Shown in pieces: positions 1-7,812 of a DNA stretch of 64,000 bases (positions within the stretch are counted from its first letter, which is position 1; every line of letters starts with the position of its first letter). The notes beneath the pieces were generated by a model. That model worked only from the letters and a program-made list of their open reading frames with translations, did not search any database and was not told the origin of the DNA. The translations under genes and the position numbers were made by a program. Source of the stretch: Planctomycetaceae bacterium. Its GTDB lineage: Bacteria; Planctomycetota; Planctomycetia; Pirellulales; Pirellulaceae. The stretch covers positions 19,257-83,256 of the forward strand of contig SXOA01000065.1 of the NCBI GenBank assembly GCA_005778405.1, written 5' to 3'.

Positions 1-918
1 GGGGCCGGCGGAAAGATGGGGCCCAGCCTGGCGGTGCTGGCCAGGCGGGCGGCTGATGCGGCGGGGCATCCGCTGGAAGTGATTGCCGCCAGCCGGTTCT
101 CGGATAGCGCCGCGCGGGACTGGCTGGAGGGGCGCGGGGTGCGAACCGTGGTAACGGACGCCCTCCGGCGCGAGGATTTTGCGGTCCTGCCCGAGGCGGG
201 CAACGTGATTTATCTGGTGGGCCAAAAGTTCGGCACGTCCGCGAATCCGTCGCGCACCTGGATTACCAATACTCTTGCGCCGGCGCTAGCCGCGGAGCGG
301 TTTCGCAGCGCGCGGATGGTGGCTCTTTCCACCGCCAATGTATATCCTATGGCCCGCGTGGCGTCCGGAGGTTCGCGGGAAGAAGACCCGCTGACACCGC
401 TGGGGGAATATGCCAACGCGGCTGTCGCGAGGGAACGGGTTTTCGAATATTTTTCCCAGCAGTTTGGGACGCATATGGCGATGTTGCGATTGAGCTATGC
501 CCTCGACTTGCGGTACGGCGTGATCGCCGATCTTGGGGGAAAGGTCCTCCGTGGTGAGCCCATTCCGCTGGCGAATGGATACTTCAACGCCATTTGGCAA
601 GCGGACGCCAACGAATTGATTCTGCGCTCGCTCGATCTGGCGGCCAGTCCCGCGGCAGCCTTTAACCTGAGTGGGCCGATGCTGGCGGTACGGGAAGTGG
701 CGGAGCGGCTGGGGAAACTCTTGCAGCGAAAGCCGGTCTTCGAAGGAAGTGAATCCGAAACGGCGCTCGTCTGCGATACCTCGCGCCTGGACCGCTTGCT
801 GGGTGCGCCCGCGACACCCTTGGAGACAGTCTTGCGATGGACTGCTCACTGGGTAAGCCGCGGCGGCCGCTCGCTCGACAAACCGACTCATTTTGAGACG
901 AGAGACGGCACCTACTAA
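1..918 (+). CDS. NAD(P)-dependent epimerase/dehydratase-like protein, 5' truncated
   Basis: The reading frame is open from base 1, so the true start lies outside the window. The first visible residues, GAGGKMGPSL, form the Rossmann dinucleotide motif of the extended short-chain dehydrogenase (NAD-dependent epimerase/dehydratase) family; the ATG at 16 falls inside this motif and cannot be the real start. Further on come LSTANVYP (the usual strand carrying the catalytic Ser/Thr) and EYANAAVARERVFEY. In classical members the Tyr is followed three residues later by Lys; here that position is Ala, so the catalytic dyad looks degenerate. The C-terminal half (FNLSGPMLAVREVAERLGKLL) resembles the substrate domain of sugar-nucleotide epimerases. 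Substrate unknown; a nucleotide-sugar or steroid-type substrate is only inference. No partner gene is close on this strand. Confidence 0.82.
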   Translation, partial: GAGGKMGPSLAVLARRAADAAGHPLEVIAASRFSDSAARDWLEGRGVRTVVTDALRREDFAVLPEAGNVIYLVGQKFGTSANPSRTWITNTLAPALAAERFRSARMVALSTANVYPMARVASGGSREEDPLTPLGEYANAAVARERVFEYFSQQFGTHMAMLRLSYALDLRYGVIADLGGKVLRGEPIPLANGYFNAIWQADANELILRSLDLAASPAAAFNLSGPMLAVREVAERLGKLLQRKPVFEGSESETALVCDTSRLDRLLGAPATPLETVLRWTAHWVSRGGRSLDKPTHFETRDGTY

Positions 919-1098
919 TAAGTAGTGTTTGTAAAGTGCCTGACGCAAGTGACAAGGCCGCCCGAAAAGTTCATTAACTGTTCACTTCCTTGCTTGCGGG
1001 TGGGGCAATGCCGATACAACTTAATCCCGTTAGATCTAGCCGGGGCATGGACGATCGCGGCATACATTGGCACACCAATTGCTCCGCCCACCCCATAA

Positions 1099-1152
1099 AG
1101 TGTGAGAAAAAACATTTGCCCTCTCTTCCGAAACAGCATAGAATTTCACACT
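1099..1152. promoter_or_regulatory. Possible operator: separated inverted repeat AGTGTGA/TCACACT
   Basis: AGTGTGA (1099-1105) and its exact complement TCACACT (1146-1152) bracket the leader directly before the ATG at 1153. The next gene's leader also carries CTCACAC (about 1704-1710). The shared half-site suggests one regulator could act on both genes, but a 7-bp arm can occur by chance. Confidence 0.2.
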
Positions 1153-1551
1153 ATGGCAAACTTCAAGGCGATTATCACTGTAGTCACCTTGCTTGCTGTT
1201 GCGGCCAATTCGGCCGTCGGCGCAGTCCCCCGCTGCTGCCTGAAACAGGCTGACCCACGCTGCCAGACGACTGTCGCCGCTAATACGCAGCACTCTTGTT
1301 GTGTCGATAACCCGACGAAGCAAGCGCTTTCGCAGTCTCCGTCTTGCTGCTGCGTTGAAGGATCGCGGCCATTCGCGATGCCGGGGGAAAGGCTGCGACG
1401 CCCCAGCGATGATCAGCAGTTGTATGTAGAATTGCGCTCGCCAAATGTTTGGTTCCAGGTTCTGTCCCTTCTTAATCTCAATTATTCGTCGGACGGTTCT
1501 TCGATCTCCGGCCCTCTGCTTCTGGCACTCTACTGTATTTGGCTGAAATGA
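1153..1551 (+). CDS. Small secreted cysteine-rich protein, unknown function
   Basis: A 132-residue protein read from the ATG at 1153. An upstream in-frame start at 1102 would put 17 residues before the signal peptide and is less likely. Residues 1-24 form a clean signal peptide (MANFKAIITVVTLL... ending VGA). The mature part has clustered cysteines: PRCCLK, HSCCVDN and SCCCVEG, spaced over about 45 residues. A hydrophobic C-terminal stretch (GPLLLALYCIWLK) could be a membrane segment. I do not recognise the family. CC and CCC clusters in a small exported protein fit metal binding or a disulfide-knotted domain; this is inference. The next gene also encodes an exported protein with two CC pairs, so the two may act together. 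Confidence 0.6.
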   Translation: MANFKAIITVVTLLAVAANSAVGAVPRCCLKQADPRCQTTVAANTQHSCCVDNPTKQALSQSPSCCCVEGSRPFAMPGERLRRPSDDQQLYVELRSPNVWFQVLSLLNLNYSSDGSSISGPLLLALYCIWLK

Positions 1552-1721
1552 CGACGAGCTGCCGAATGCCGCATCGTTACAGACTTAGCCAAATCTAGTA
1601 AGAGCTGCATGCTCTTGAAGCGTTTTCGCAGTAAGCGAAATAACCTGGGCGCAAGTTTTGCGACGCTCAGGCGTGATTCGATTCGTTGTTTTTCTTTACA
1701 CTTCTCACACAAAGGTCATAT

Positions 1722-2276
1722 ATGAACAAGTTATCACAAATGTCGATTTTAGTGGGCATGGTTCTGGCGATTCTGCCAAACATCGCCTGGGGACAAGGTT
1801 CTACGTTTCGAGATGCAGGCGCCAAAATTCGCGGCGATGCGTATTGGCCGAGTCGGGCGACGACGCGGTACATGGAGGGGGCGCGAAGCTATGCCAGGGA
1901 CTTCCAGACCTACGTCACGACGAACCCCAGTCCCGAGCCGTCCGTCGTCAAGGAAGTCAACGTGGAACTGAGCCGCTACCTGAGCGAATCCAAGAAGCAC
2001 CTGGCAACCATGAAAAAGGATTTCGCGACGGACAAGGAAACCGTGGCGGCCATCGAGAGCATTGAAAAGGACCTGGCAGCGGCCGTAGAGAGCCACACGG
2101 CCATGATCGAATGCTGCGCGAATGAGAAGTTCGACAAGATCGCCGGAATGGCGTGCTGCAAGGACTTGGTCAAGCAGCTCGACAAAATCCATGCCGACCA
2201 TCAGAAACTCATGCAGAAGCTGAGCGGCAAGCCGGCTGCTCCTGCCGCTACGAAATCGCCGGCGCCAATGAAGTAG
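1722..2276 (+). CDS. Secreted helical protein with paired cysteines, unknown function
   Basis: A 184-residue protein read from the ATG at 1722, which starts directly with a signal peptide (MNKLSQMSILVGMVLAILP, cleavage near NIAWGQ). The earlier in-frame codon at 1686 would bury it. The mature part is mostly helical and charged, with a central IECCANEKFD and MACCKDLVKQLDKIHADHQ. The two CC pairs with nearby His and Glu could hold a metal ion, but no known family is recognised. The tail is Pro/Ala/Lys-rich (KPAAPAATKSPAPMK). It follows another Cys-rich exported protein and is followed by a strong hairpin. Confidence 0.65.
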   Translation: MNKLSQMSILVGMVLAILPNIAWGQGSTFRDAGAKIRGDAYWPSRATTRYMEGARSYARDFQTYVTTNPSPEPSVVKEVNVELSRYLSESKKHLATMKKDFATDKETVAAIESIEKDLAAAVESHTAMIECCANEKFDKIAGMACCKDLVKQLDKIHADHQKLMQKLSGKPAAPAATKSPAPMK

Positions 2277-2346
2277 TATCCATCGACGCACTTTGAGACT
2301 TGAGACACCGCGTACTAAGTGCAGAGTGCAGAGTCCAAGAAACAAA

Positions 2347-2376
2347 GCCGCCCGGAGAATTGCTTCTCCGGGCGGC
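2347..2376. terminator. Strong 13-bp hairpin between convergent genes
   Basis: GCCGCCCGGAGAA (2347-2359) pairs perfectly with TTCTCCGGGCGGC (2364-2376) around a 4-nt loop. It lies between the plus-strand gene ending at 2276 and the minus-strand porin ending at 2449, so it can stop transcription from both sides. On the plus strand a short T-containing run (TGTTGATTTC) follows. Confidence 0.75.
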
Positions 2377-2406
2377 TGTTGATTTCAGTCTTAGCCCAAA
2401 TACTGG

Positions 2407-2443
2407 ACCCTCACCCCGGCACTCTCCCCAGGGGAGAGGGGGC
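2407..2443. repeat. Palindromic 'CCCTCACCCCGGC' repeat, copy 1
   Basis: ACCCTCACCCCGGCACTCTCCCC followed by AGGGGAGAGGG. A close relative stands at 20003-20037. Both copies lie just after the stop codon of a minus-strand gene (porin, epmA) and both can fold (CTCTCCCC/GGGGAGAG here). This is a dispersed REP-like element that may act as a 3'-end structure. Confidence 0.6.
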
Positions 2444-2448
2444 GGAGG

Positions 2449-3900
2449 TTAGTACGTCCAGACGAGGTCGAAGGAGAGGACCTGCTGGTGGTTTCTCAGG
2501 CCGTCATCGAAGGGACGCAGGCCACCCTGGTTGTTCACCTTGCCGTCATACACATCGGCGATGAAAGCGGCCCGGCCGTAGAGGTTGGGGGTGAAGTAGT
2601 ACTTCGGCCCAATCGCGAACCGGTGGAAGCTGCCGTCATAACCGCTGCGGGCCAGCGACAAGCCGCGAGCGTTCGGGCTTCCCAGCGAGGGGAGCAAGCC
2701 GCCGACGCGGAATCCACCCTGGTCGCGGAACCATTCATAGCCCATGCCCCACTGGCAGCGGCAGGTCATGTTCCAGTAATACCAGGCGGCGAAGCTATAC
2801 CACTTGGCCGACCGGCCGGCGACCACCGCATCAGCCTGGGTGCCGAAGTCCGACTCCAGGACAAGCATCCGGTCATCAGAGATCTTGTTGCTGTAGACCA
2901 AGGTCTGCAGGAAGCGGTTGGTATACCCCAGACCATTCAGGCCGGAGGGATTCACGCCGGAAAAGTTCACCTCAGGACCGAAGACGCCGACCCACGCCAG
3001 AGACCGCTGTTCGTCGATGGTATAGGTCGCGTTCAGCAGGCCACCCGCGTGCGGGTTGCCGACATTGTCGCTAGAGTCCCAACCGTGGGTGATCCCACCA
3101 CCGATAATCAGGTCATCGCTGGCTTTGTAGTTGGCCCAGATGCCGGTGTGAGTGAAAGGCTGGCCGTACTGGTACATGTACGGGATGAAACTGAAAAAGT
3201 TGTTGCCTTGACCGACGGTGTGGTAGCCGACTGGCGAGATGAAGCGGCCAATTTTGATACTCAGATCGTTGTAGGCGAGTTCGCCGTAGATGGCCGGAAC
3301 GGCCACGCCGTAGAACTGCTGGTTGTCCCAGCTCGTCTCGAAACCGGCCGAGGTGTCCCAGCGGTAGTTGGTTCCATACAGAGTGTCAATCCGCCAGCCA
3401 AGAGCCGTGCCGCAACCTTCGTTATCCGCTGCTTTGCCGGCATAGAAGTAAATTTCATTCATCTGGTATTCGTTGGCCCGGTCGGTCCAGGTGAGTGGGC
3501 CGTTGAATTTGTCCACGGGCTGGTAGGGATTCCAGACGTAGCTCTGGGCGATGTAGCCGCCAGCGGAAATGCCGCGCGACGAAAAGAAGCAGCGATCGCT
3601 CAGGCTATGAGCTTCGCCCAAATCCTCGAGCGCACACCCGCACGGCCAGCGGCGGTAGCAGCAGCTATCACAGCTGTCGTCGCAAACCGGTGTACCATCG
3701 CAGACGGGCGCCTGCACCGACCCGGACACAGGTGTCACAGTCTGGTCGCTGGGGGAACCCTGGGGTTGGTCTGCATCGGTGAGGAAATACGAACCCGAGC
3801 CCTCCCCCGAGGACTGAGTTTCCGACGATTGTGCCCAGGCAACCGCCGGGCAAAGCGCGCACAGCGCGGCCACGAAGACGTGGCGGTAGGCGATTCTCAT
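2449..3900 (-). CDS. Outer-membrane beta-barrel porin (BBP2-like)
   Basis: A 483-residue protein started at 3900, where MRIAYRHVFVAALCALCPAVA gives a proper signal peptide (cleavage near AWAQ) and AAGGAAG lies a few bases upstream; the longer frame to 3978 has no support. After the signal comes a Cys-rich stretch (CDGTPVCDDSCDSCCYRRW), then alternating aromatic/polar strands typical of a beta-barrel: GWRIDTLYGTNYRWDTS, RFISPVGYHTVGQGNNFFSF, FGPEVNFSG. The protein ends in an aromatic strand, SFDLVWTY, as outer-membrane proteins do. Size and pattern match the planctomycete putative beta-barrel porin-2 group. Likely role: diffusion channel in the outer membrane; substrate unknown. Confidence 0.85.
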   Translation of the reverse strand: MRIAYRHVFVAALCALCPAVAWAQSSETQSSGEGSGSYFLTDADQPQGSPSDQTVTPVSGSVQAPVCDGTPVCDDSCDSCCYRRWPCGCALEDLGEAHSLSDRCFFSSRGISAGGYIAQSYVWNPYQPVDKFNGPLTWTDRANEYQMNEIYFYAGKAADNEGCGTALGWRIDTLYGTNYRWDTSAGFETSWDNQQFYGVAVPAIYGELAYNDLSIKIGRFISPVGYHTVGQGNNFFSFIPYMYQYGQPFTHTGIWANYKASDDLIIGGGITHGWDSSDNVGNPHAGGLLNATYTIDEQRSLAWVGVFGPEVNFSGVNPSGLNGLGYTNRFLQTLVYSNKISDDRMLVLESDFGTQADAVVAGRSAKWYSFAAWYYWNMTCRCQWGMGYEWFRDQGGFRVGGLLPSLGSPNARGLSLARSGYDGSFHRFAIGPKYYFTPNLYGRAAFIADVYDGKVNNQGGLRPFDDGLRNHQQVLSFDLVWTY

Positions 3901-4250
3901 TTGCCAACTTCCTTGTCTCAAAGATTTGTGGGGCGGTGAGTAGACCGCTAGCTCCAGCGCGAAACGCAACCAAAGCACTCAAAACGGAGATACCTGGCGC
4001 AACCACCACCCGCAGCACTCTTCCGCCTACGAAATTCCAAGGTGGCGCGACGTTCTCCGTTACCTATTCGTGCCTGCAGGGACAACTCCATGAAATTACC
4101 GCTGCCACGGTAAAAATCCTTCCCAACCGGTAGAGTTACCCAATCCAATTGCTAGCACTCTCCGCCACAATGCGACCGGGGTGAGGCAGCCGAAAAAGGC
4201 TGGCCGTGAGCTAAACTAAGGAGACTTCCTCCTGCCATTGGTGCGTCCCC
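3901..4250. other. Divergent intergenic region between porin and propeller gene
   Basis: About 350 bases separating the porin (leftward) from the propeller gene (rightward). It must hold both promoters, but I see no convincing -35/-10 pair, tRNA or repeat. No ORF here looks real. Confidence 0.5.
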
Positions 4251-5582
4251 ATGCGTATGGATTATCTCGTTGGATTTCTGCCCCTATCGGCGCTGTTATT
4301 CTTGGCCGTGCCGACTGGTGCGCAGGACTGGCCGCAGTTCCGCGGGCCGAGCGGAGACGGCTGCGCAGTGGCCAAGAACTTGCCCGAGCGGTGGGGTGGA
4401 TTTCATGCCCCAACCTGGCAAACAGACATTTCCGGCAGTGGCTGGTCGTCGCCAATTGTGGTGGCAGGCCGAATCTGGCTCACTAGCGCGCAGCAGACAG
4501 CTCTTGATGAGAAAGGGCGGGAGAAAAAGCTGGCCGCCAATCCGATCCTGACGCCGGATTTTCAAACGCATGCTTCGGTCACGCTCTCGGCTATTGAGCT
4601 CGATGCCGGTTCGGGAAAGATCTTACGGAAACTGGAGCTATTTACCGCGGACGATCCCAAGCCGATTCACGCTCAGAACACCTACGCTTCGCCGACCGCC
4701 GTCAGCGACGGCGAGCGTTTGTTCTGTCACTTCGGCTCGTTGGGAACGGTCTGCGTTGAAAAGAAGAGTGGCAAGGTGCTTTGGAAGGAAATCTTACCGG
4801 TGGACGATATCACCGGTCCCGGCGGATCTCCCGTGCTCTGGAAGGACAAGCTCATTTTCGCCTGCGATGGCGCTGACAAGCAATTTGTCATCGCCCTTGA
4901 TAAGCTCACGGGTAGAGAATCCTGGCGCAGCAGCCGTCCTCCCATTGATGCCGACGACGACAAGCTGCGCCGCGCCTTCAGCACGCCGCTGGTGATTACG
5001 CATGCCGGCAAGGAGCAGCTGATCGTCCCAGGGGCACAGTGGGTCTGCTCCTATGAACCGGCGACGGGGAAGGAAATCTGGCGAGCCAGTTTTGGCGCGG
5101 GGCATGCGGTGGTGCCGCGGCCCGTGTTCCAGGACGGACTCGTCTATATTTGCACTGGCTTTATGAAGCCTGAACTATGGGCGATCAAAGTGGATGGTTC
5201 AGGGGACGTGACCGACTCTCACGTCGTTTGGACGTTTGAAAAGCAAGTTCCCGAAATCTCTTCGCCGCTCGTCTCGAGGAGCGAAGTCTATTTCGTCTCG
5301 TCCAAAGGGGTAGCCACTTGTCTCGACGCTAAGACCGGCGAACAGTTGTGGCAACATCGCTTGGGAGGCAACTTTGCGGCCAGCCCCTTGCTGGCGGATG
5401 GAAAGCTCTACTTCACTAGCCAGGAAGGGATCACTATCGTGCTCATGCCGGGGCGCGCGTATGAAGAAGTGGCCCGCAACCAGCTTTTTGGGCAAACACT
5501 GGCCTCGCTGGCGATTGCCGGTGATTCGCTGCTCATTCGGACGCAGTCGCAGTTGTTCTGCATCCGAAAGTCTGGGCCGTAG
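4251..5582 (+). CDS. Secreted PQQ-type beta-propeller protein
   Basis: A 443-residue protein with a signal peptide (MRMDYLVGFLPLSALLFLAV, cleavage after PTGAQ); the ATG at 4257 is an alternative start. Straight after the signal is DWPQFRGPSGDG, the hallmark opening of planctomycete PQQ-like (WD40-like) propellers. Repeated blades carry W or Y followed by G/D-rich turns: TGPGGSPVLWKDKLIFACDG, LDKLTGRESWRS, ATGKEIWRAS and DAKTGEQLWQHRLGG. The family is common in planctomycetes and often lacks PQQ-dependent activity, so it is probably a periplasmic binding or scaffold protein. It converges with the sulfatase gene, with only three bases between stop codons. Confidence 0.88.
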   Translation: MRMDYLVGFLPLSALLFLAVPTGAQDWPQFRGPSGDGCAVAKNLPERWGGFHAPTWQTDISGSGWSSPIVVAGRIWLTSAQQTALDEKGREKKLAANPILTPDFQTHASVTLSAIELDAGSGKILRKLELFTADDPKPIHAQNTYASPTAVSDGERLFCHFGSLGTVCVEKKSGKVLWKEILPVDDITGPGGSPVLWKDKLIFACDGADKQFVIALDKLTGRESWRSSRPPIDADDDKLRRAFSTPLVITHAGKEQLIVPGAQWVCSYEPATGKEIWRASFGAGHAVVPRPVFQDGLVYICTGFMKPELWAIKVDGSGDVTDSHVVWTFEKQVPEISSPLVSRSEVYFVSSKGVATCLDAKTGEQLWQHRLGGNFAASPLLADGKLYFTSQEGITIVLMPGRAYEEVARNQLFGQTLASLAIAGDSLLIRTQSQLFCIRKSGP

Positions 5583-5585
5583 TCG

Positions 5586-7007
5586 CTACTGCTTTTCCTT
5601 GGCCTTCTGCTTCGCCTTGGCTTTCTGAGCGGCCGGGGCCGGCAACCACCGCGGGGGCTGTAATTCGGCGTTCCATTTCTCCCACAGCGCTCGCAGCTCT
5701 TTGGCCTTCTCCGGCTGTTCGGCGGCGAGGTCTTTGGATTCGCCGATGTCTGCGGCCAGGTTGAAAAGGCTGGCTGGCTTGTCCTTGCGAGCGAGGTTCA
5801 TCGGCTCATTGGAGACCACCAGCTTCCAGTCGCCGTGACGAATGGCCCATTGCTGGCCGAACCGCCAGTAAAGGGACTCATGGGGGGGCTTCAAACGGCC
5901 GAGATTCGCGTTCACCTCACCCGTCAGGTGCGGCAGCAAATTCACGCCGTCGAGTTTCCATTCCGAGTCAATCTTTCCTCCCGCCGCGGAGATTGCCGTC
6001 GGCAGGATATCGAGCTGAATGATCGGCTGGTTGAATGTCTGCCCGGCAGGAATCTTTCCTTTCCACTGTGCGGCAAACGGCACGCGCACGCCCCCCTCCC
6101 AGGTCGTTGCCTTGTTGCCGCGGAGCGGAGTATTCTTGGAAGTGGTCTGCAATGTCGGACCGCCGTTGTCGGCCAGAAAGAAAATGAGCGTATTCTCTTC
6201 TTGTCCAAGATCGCGGACCTTTTGCAACACAGCCCCGATGGCGTCGTCCATGGCGGACATCATGGCGGCGAAAATCCGCCGCTTCTCATCCGCAATGCCG
6301 GCATGGCGAGCCAGATACTTTTCCGTGGCTTGCAGCGGGGCATGCTGTGCGTTGAAGGGGAGATAGAGCAGGTACGGCTGGTCTCTGTGCTTCTCAATCC
6401 AGTCGACCGCCCGTTCGCGATAAGCGTCGGTGGTATAGAAAGAGTCGTCCTTGATGGGCGTCACCTGGTCGCTCTTGCGAGAGTCAATAAAGTTCTGCGG
6501 ATTGAGGAACGACGTGTTGGCCACGGTTCCGAAGAATTCGTCAAAGCCCCGCTGCATGGGAAAAAACTCCGGCTGGCGACCGAGGTGCCACTTGCCGATG
6601 GCGCAAGTGGCATAACCCATCTCCTTGAACCGGTTGGCGATGGTTTTCTCCGTCAGCGGCAGCCCAAACACGCTGCCATCGGGAGTCGCCGGCCCCTCGT
6701 TGAACTCATGGCCAAAGCGAGTCTGATAGCGGCCCGTCATCAGGCCCGCGCGCGTTGGGCTGCAATACGGTCCGCTCACATAGCCGCTGGTGAAGCGGAC
6801 GCCAGCTTTGGCGATAGAATCGATATGCGGCGTGGGTATTTCCTTGTTTCCTTGCATCCCCAACTCGCCATAACCAAGGTCGTCTGCCAGGAAAATGATG
6901 ACGTTGGGTTTCTTCGTCTGTGCATCGGCACCCATTGCCTTCGCAGCCGCCGTCACCGGCAGCATCAAGAGCAGCCCCGCCAGCAGTCTTTGCGTTGGAC
7001 GTGTCAT
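5586..7007 (-). CDS. Secreted sulfatase (arylsulfatase A family)
   Basis: A 473-residue protein begun at 7007, where MTRPTQRLLAGLLLMLPVTA starts a signal peptide and GGGGAA lies upstream; the frame extends to 7301 but adds 98 unrelated residues. Key motifs: PNVIIFLADDLGYGELG (metal-binding Asp pair near residues 42-43) and YCSPTRAGLMTGRY, where Cys82 in CxPxR is the residue converted to formylglycine. GKWHLG and FLADNGG supply further active-site residues. The reaction is sulfate-ester hydrolysis, most likely on sulfated polysaccharides in the periplasm or outside the cell. The Lys/Ala-rich tail (KAKAKQKAKEKQ) is unusual and basic. A maturase (formylglycine-generating enzyme) would be needed and is not in this window. 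Confidence 0.95.
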   Translation of the reverse strand: MTRPTQRLLAGLLLMLPVTAAAKAMGADAQTKKPNVIIFLADDLGYGELGMQGNKEIPTPHIDSIAKAGVRFTSGYVSGPYCSPTRAGLMTGRYQTRFGHEFNEGPATPDGSVFGLPLTEKTIANRFKEMGYATCAIGKWHLGRQPEFFPMQRGFDEFFGTVANTSFLNPQNFIDSRKSDQVTPIKDDSFYTTDAYRERAVDWIEKHRDQPYLLYLPFNAQHAPLQATEKYLARHAGIADEKRRIFAAMMSAMDDAIGAVLQKVRDLGQEENTLIFFLADNGGPTLQTTSKNTPLRGNKATTWEGGVRVPFAAQWKGKIPAGQTFNQPIIQLDILPTAISAAGGKIDSEWKLDGVNLLPHLTGEVNANLGRLKPPHESLYWRFGQQWAIRHGDWKLVVSNEPMNLARKDKPASLFNLAADIGESKDLAAEQPEKAKELRALWEKWNAELQPPRWLPAPAAQKAKAKQKAKEKQ

Positions 7008-7423
7008 TTGGAATTCCCCAAAAGTAACCAGCGAAGTCCAGAAGCACACGCTGCGCAGATTACCAGATGCCGCCGAAGATGCAATCTCTTGTGACAAAAC
7101 CGCATCTTGGGCCGGCGGTCCAGACTCGTTTGCGAAGCGTAAGTGATGGCGGGTAGAGGACTTCCTTCGATTTGCCCGCGGGCCGATATGCTTTGCGATT
7201 GTCGACTGGAATTGACCCTGCGAATACGAATCGGGTGGGTTGCAAAGCGATAGTTTGTAGGGTAATCTTTTGACATTCAGCAAAGTTTGCCAGCTCCGCA
7301 AGGTTTACTTAGTAAATGCACCACGGACTGGTAACTCAATGCGGAGAAAAACGGCGGCAACGTGCCCCGTCAAGATTTACAACGTCGTGGACCGTCTTCT
7401 TATTTTCTTCAGGAGGTTTTGTT
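7008..7423. other. Intergenic region with long leader of the PTQ-repeat gene
   Basis: About 415 bases with no credible gene. TTGACA at 7270-7275 could be a -35 box, but no good -10 follows at the right distance. A 13-bp palindrome TTTACTTAGTAAA (7304-7316) sits in the probable 5' leader and could be an operator. A perfect AGGAGG Shine-Dalgarno (7411-7416) closes the region. Confidence 0.4.
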
Positions 7424-7666
7424 ATGCGTCGCATCGTATTGACTTTTGCTGCTTCCGCCTTGCTCGGTAGCGTTGCCCTGGCCGCCCCCGTTCAGGGTCC
7501 GGCGCAGGCTCCGACTCAGAAGCCGACCCAGGCCCCCGTGCAGAAGGTCTCCCCCGCCCAGAAGCCGACCCAGGCCCCCACGCAAAAGGGTGCCGGTGCA
7601 TGCCAGGCCCCGACGCAGAAGGGCGCAAAGACTGCTTCGGCTCCTCGCGGTCGTCGCTATTCGTAG
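7424..7666 (+). CDS. Small secreted Pro/Thr/Gln-repeat protein
   Basis: An 80-residue protein. The start at 7424 is fixed by a perfect AGGAGG seven bases upstream and by the signal peptide MRRIVLTFAASALLGSVALA. The mature chain of about 60 residues is nearly all low-complexity repeats built on APTQK / KPTQAPVQK, with a single Cys (GACQAPTQKG) and a basic end (RGRRYS). There is no globular domain. The strong ribosome site and the hairpin after the gene suggest high expression. Such short disordered exported peptides may bind cell-wall or stalk material, or act as spacers; function unknown. Confidence 0.7.
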   Translation: MRRIVLTFAASALLGSVALAAPVQGPAQAPTQKPTQAPVQKVSPAQKPTQAPTQKGAGACQAPTQKGAKTASAPRGRRYS

Positions 7667-7733
7667 GCTATAATTGGCGAGCGGATCTCTTGACCGGCCA
7701 TTCGTGGTCTCAGGTTCCGCGTGAAATATCTTC

Positions 7734-7770
7734 AAGGCCCTTGGAAAATCTTCGAGATTCCAAGGGCCTT
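7734..7770 (+). terminator. 13-bp hairpin after the PTQ-repeat gene
   Basis: AAGGCCCTTGGAA (7734-7746) is perfectly complementary to TTCCAAGGGCCTT (7758-7770) around an 11-nt loop, 68 bases after the stop codon at 7666. There is no clear T-tract, so it may be a terminator or an mRNA-stabilising 3' hairpin. Confidence 0.65.
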
Positions 7771-7812
7771 GTCGTCGCGCCATCCTTCTTTTGACTCATT
7801 GTGGAGCCCCTC

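Noticed and set aside
2488..3939. 483-residue ORF opposite the porin
   Set aside because: It is the antisense shadow of a gene with clear signal peptide and barrel features; its sequence is low-information Val/Ala/Gly.
7270..7298. TTGACA promoter before the PTQ gene
   Set aside because: No acceptable -10 box at 16-18 bases downstream.
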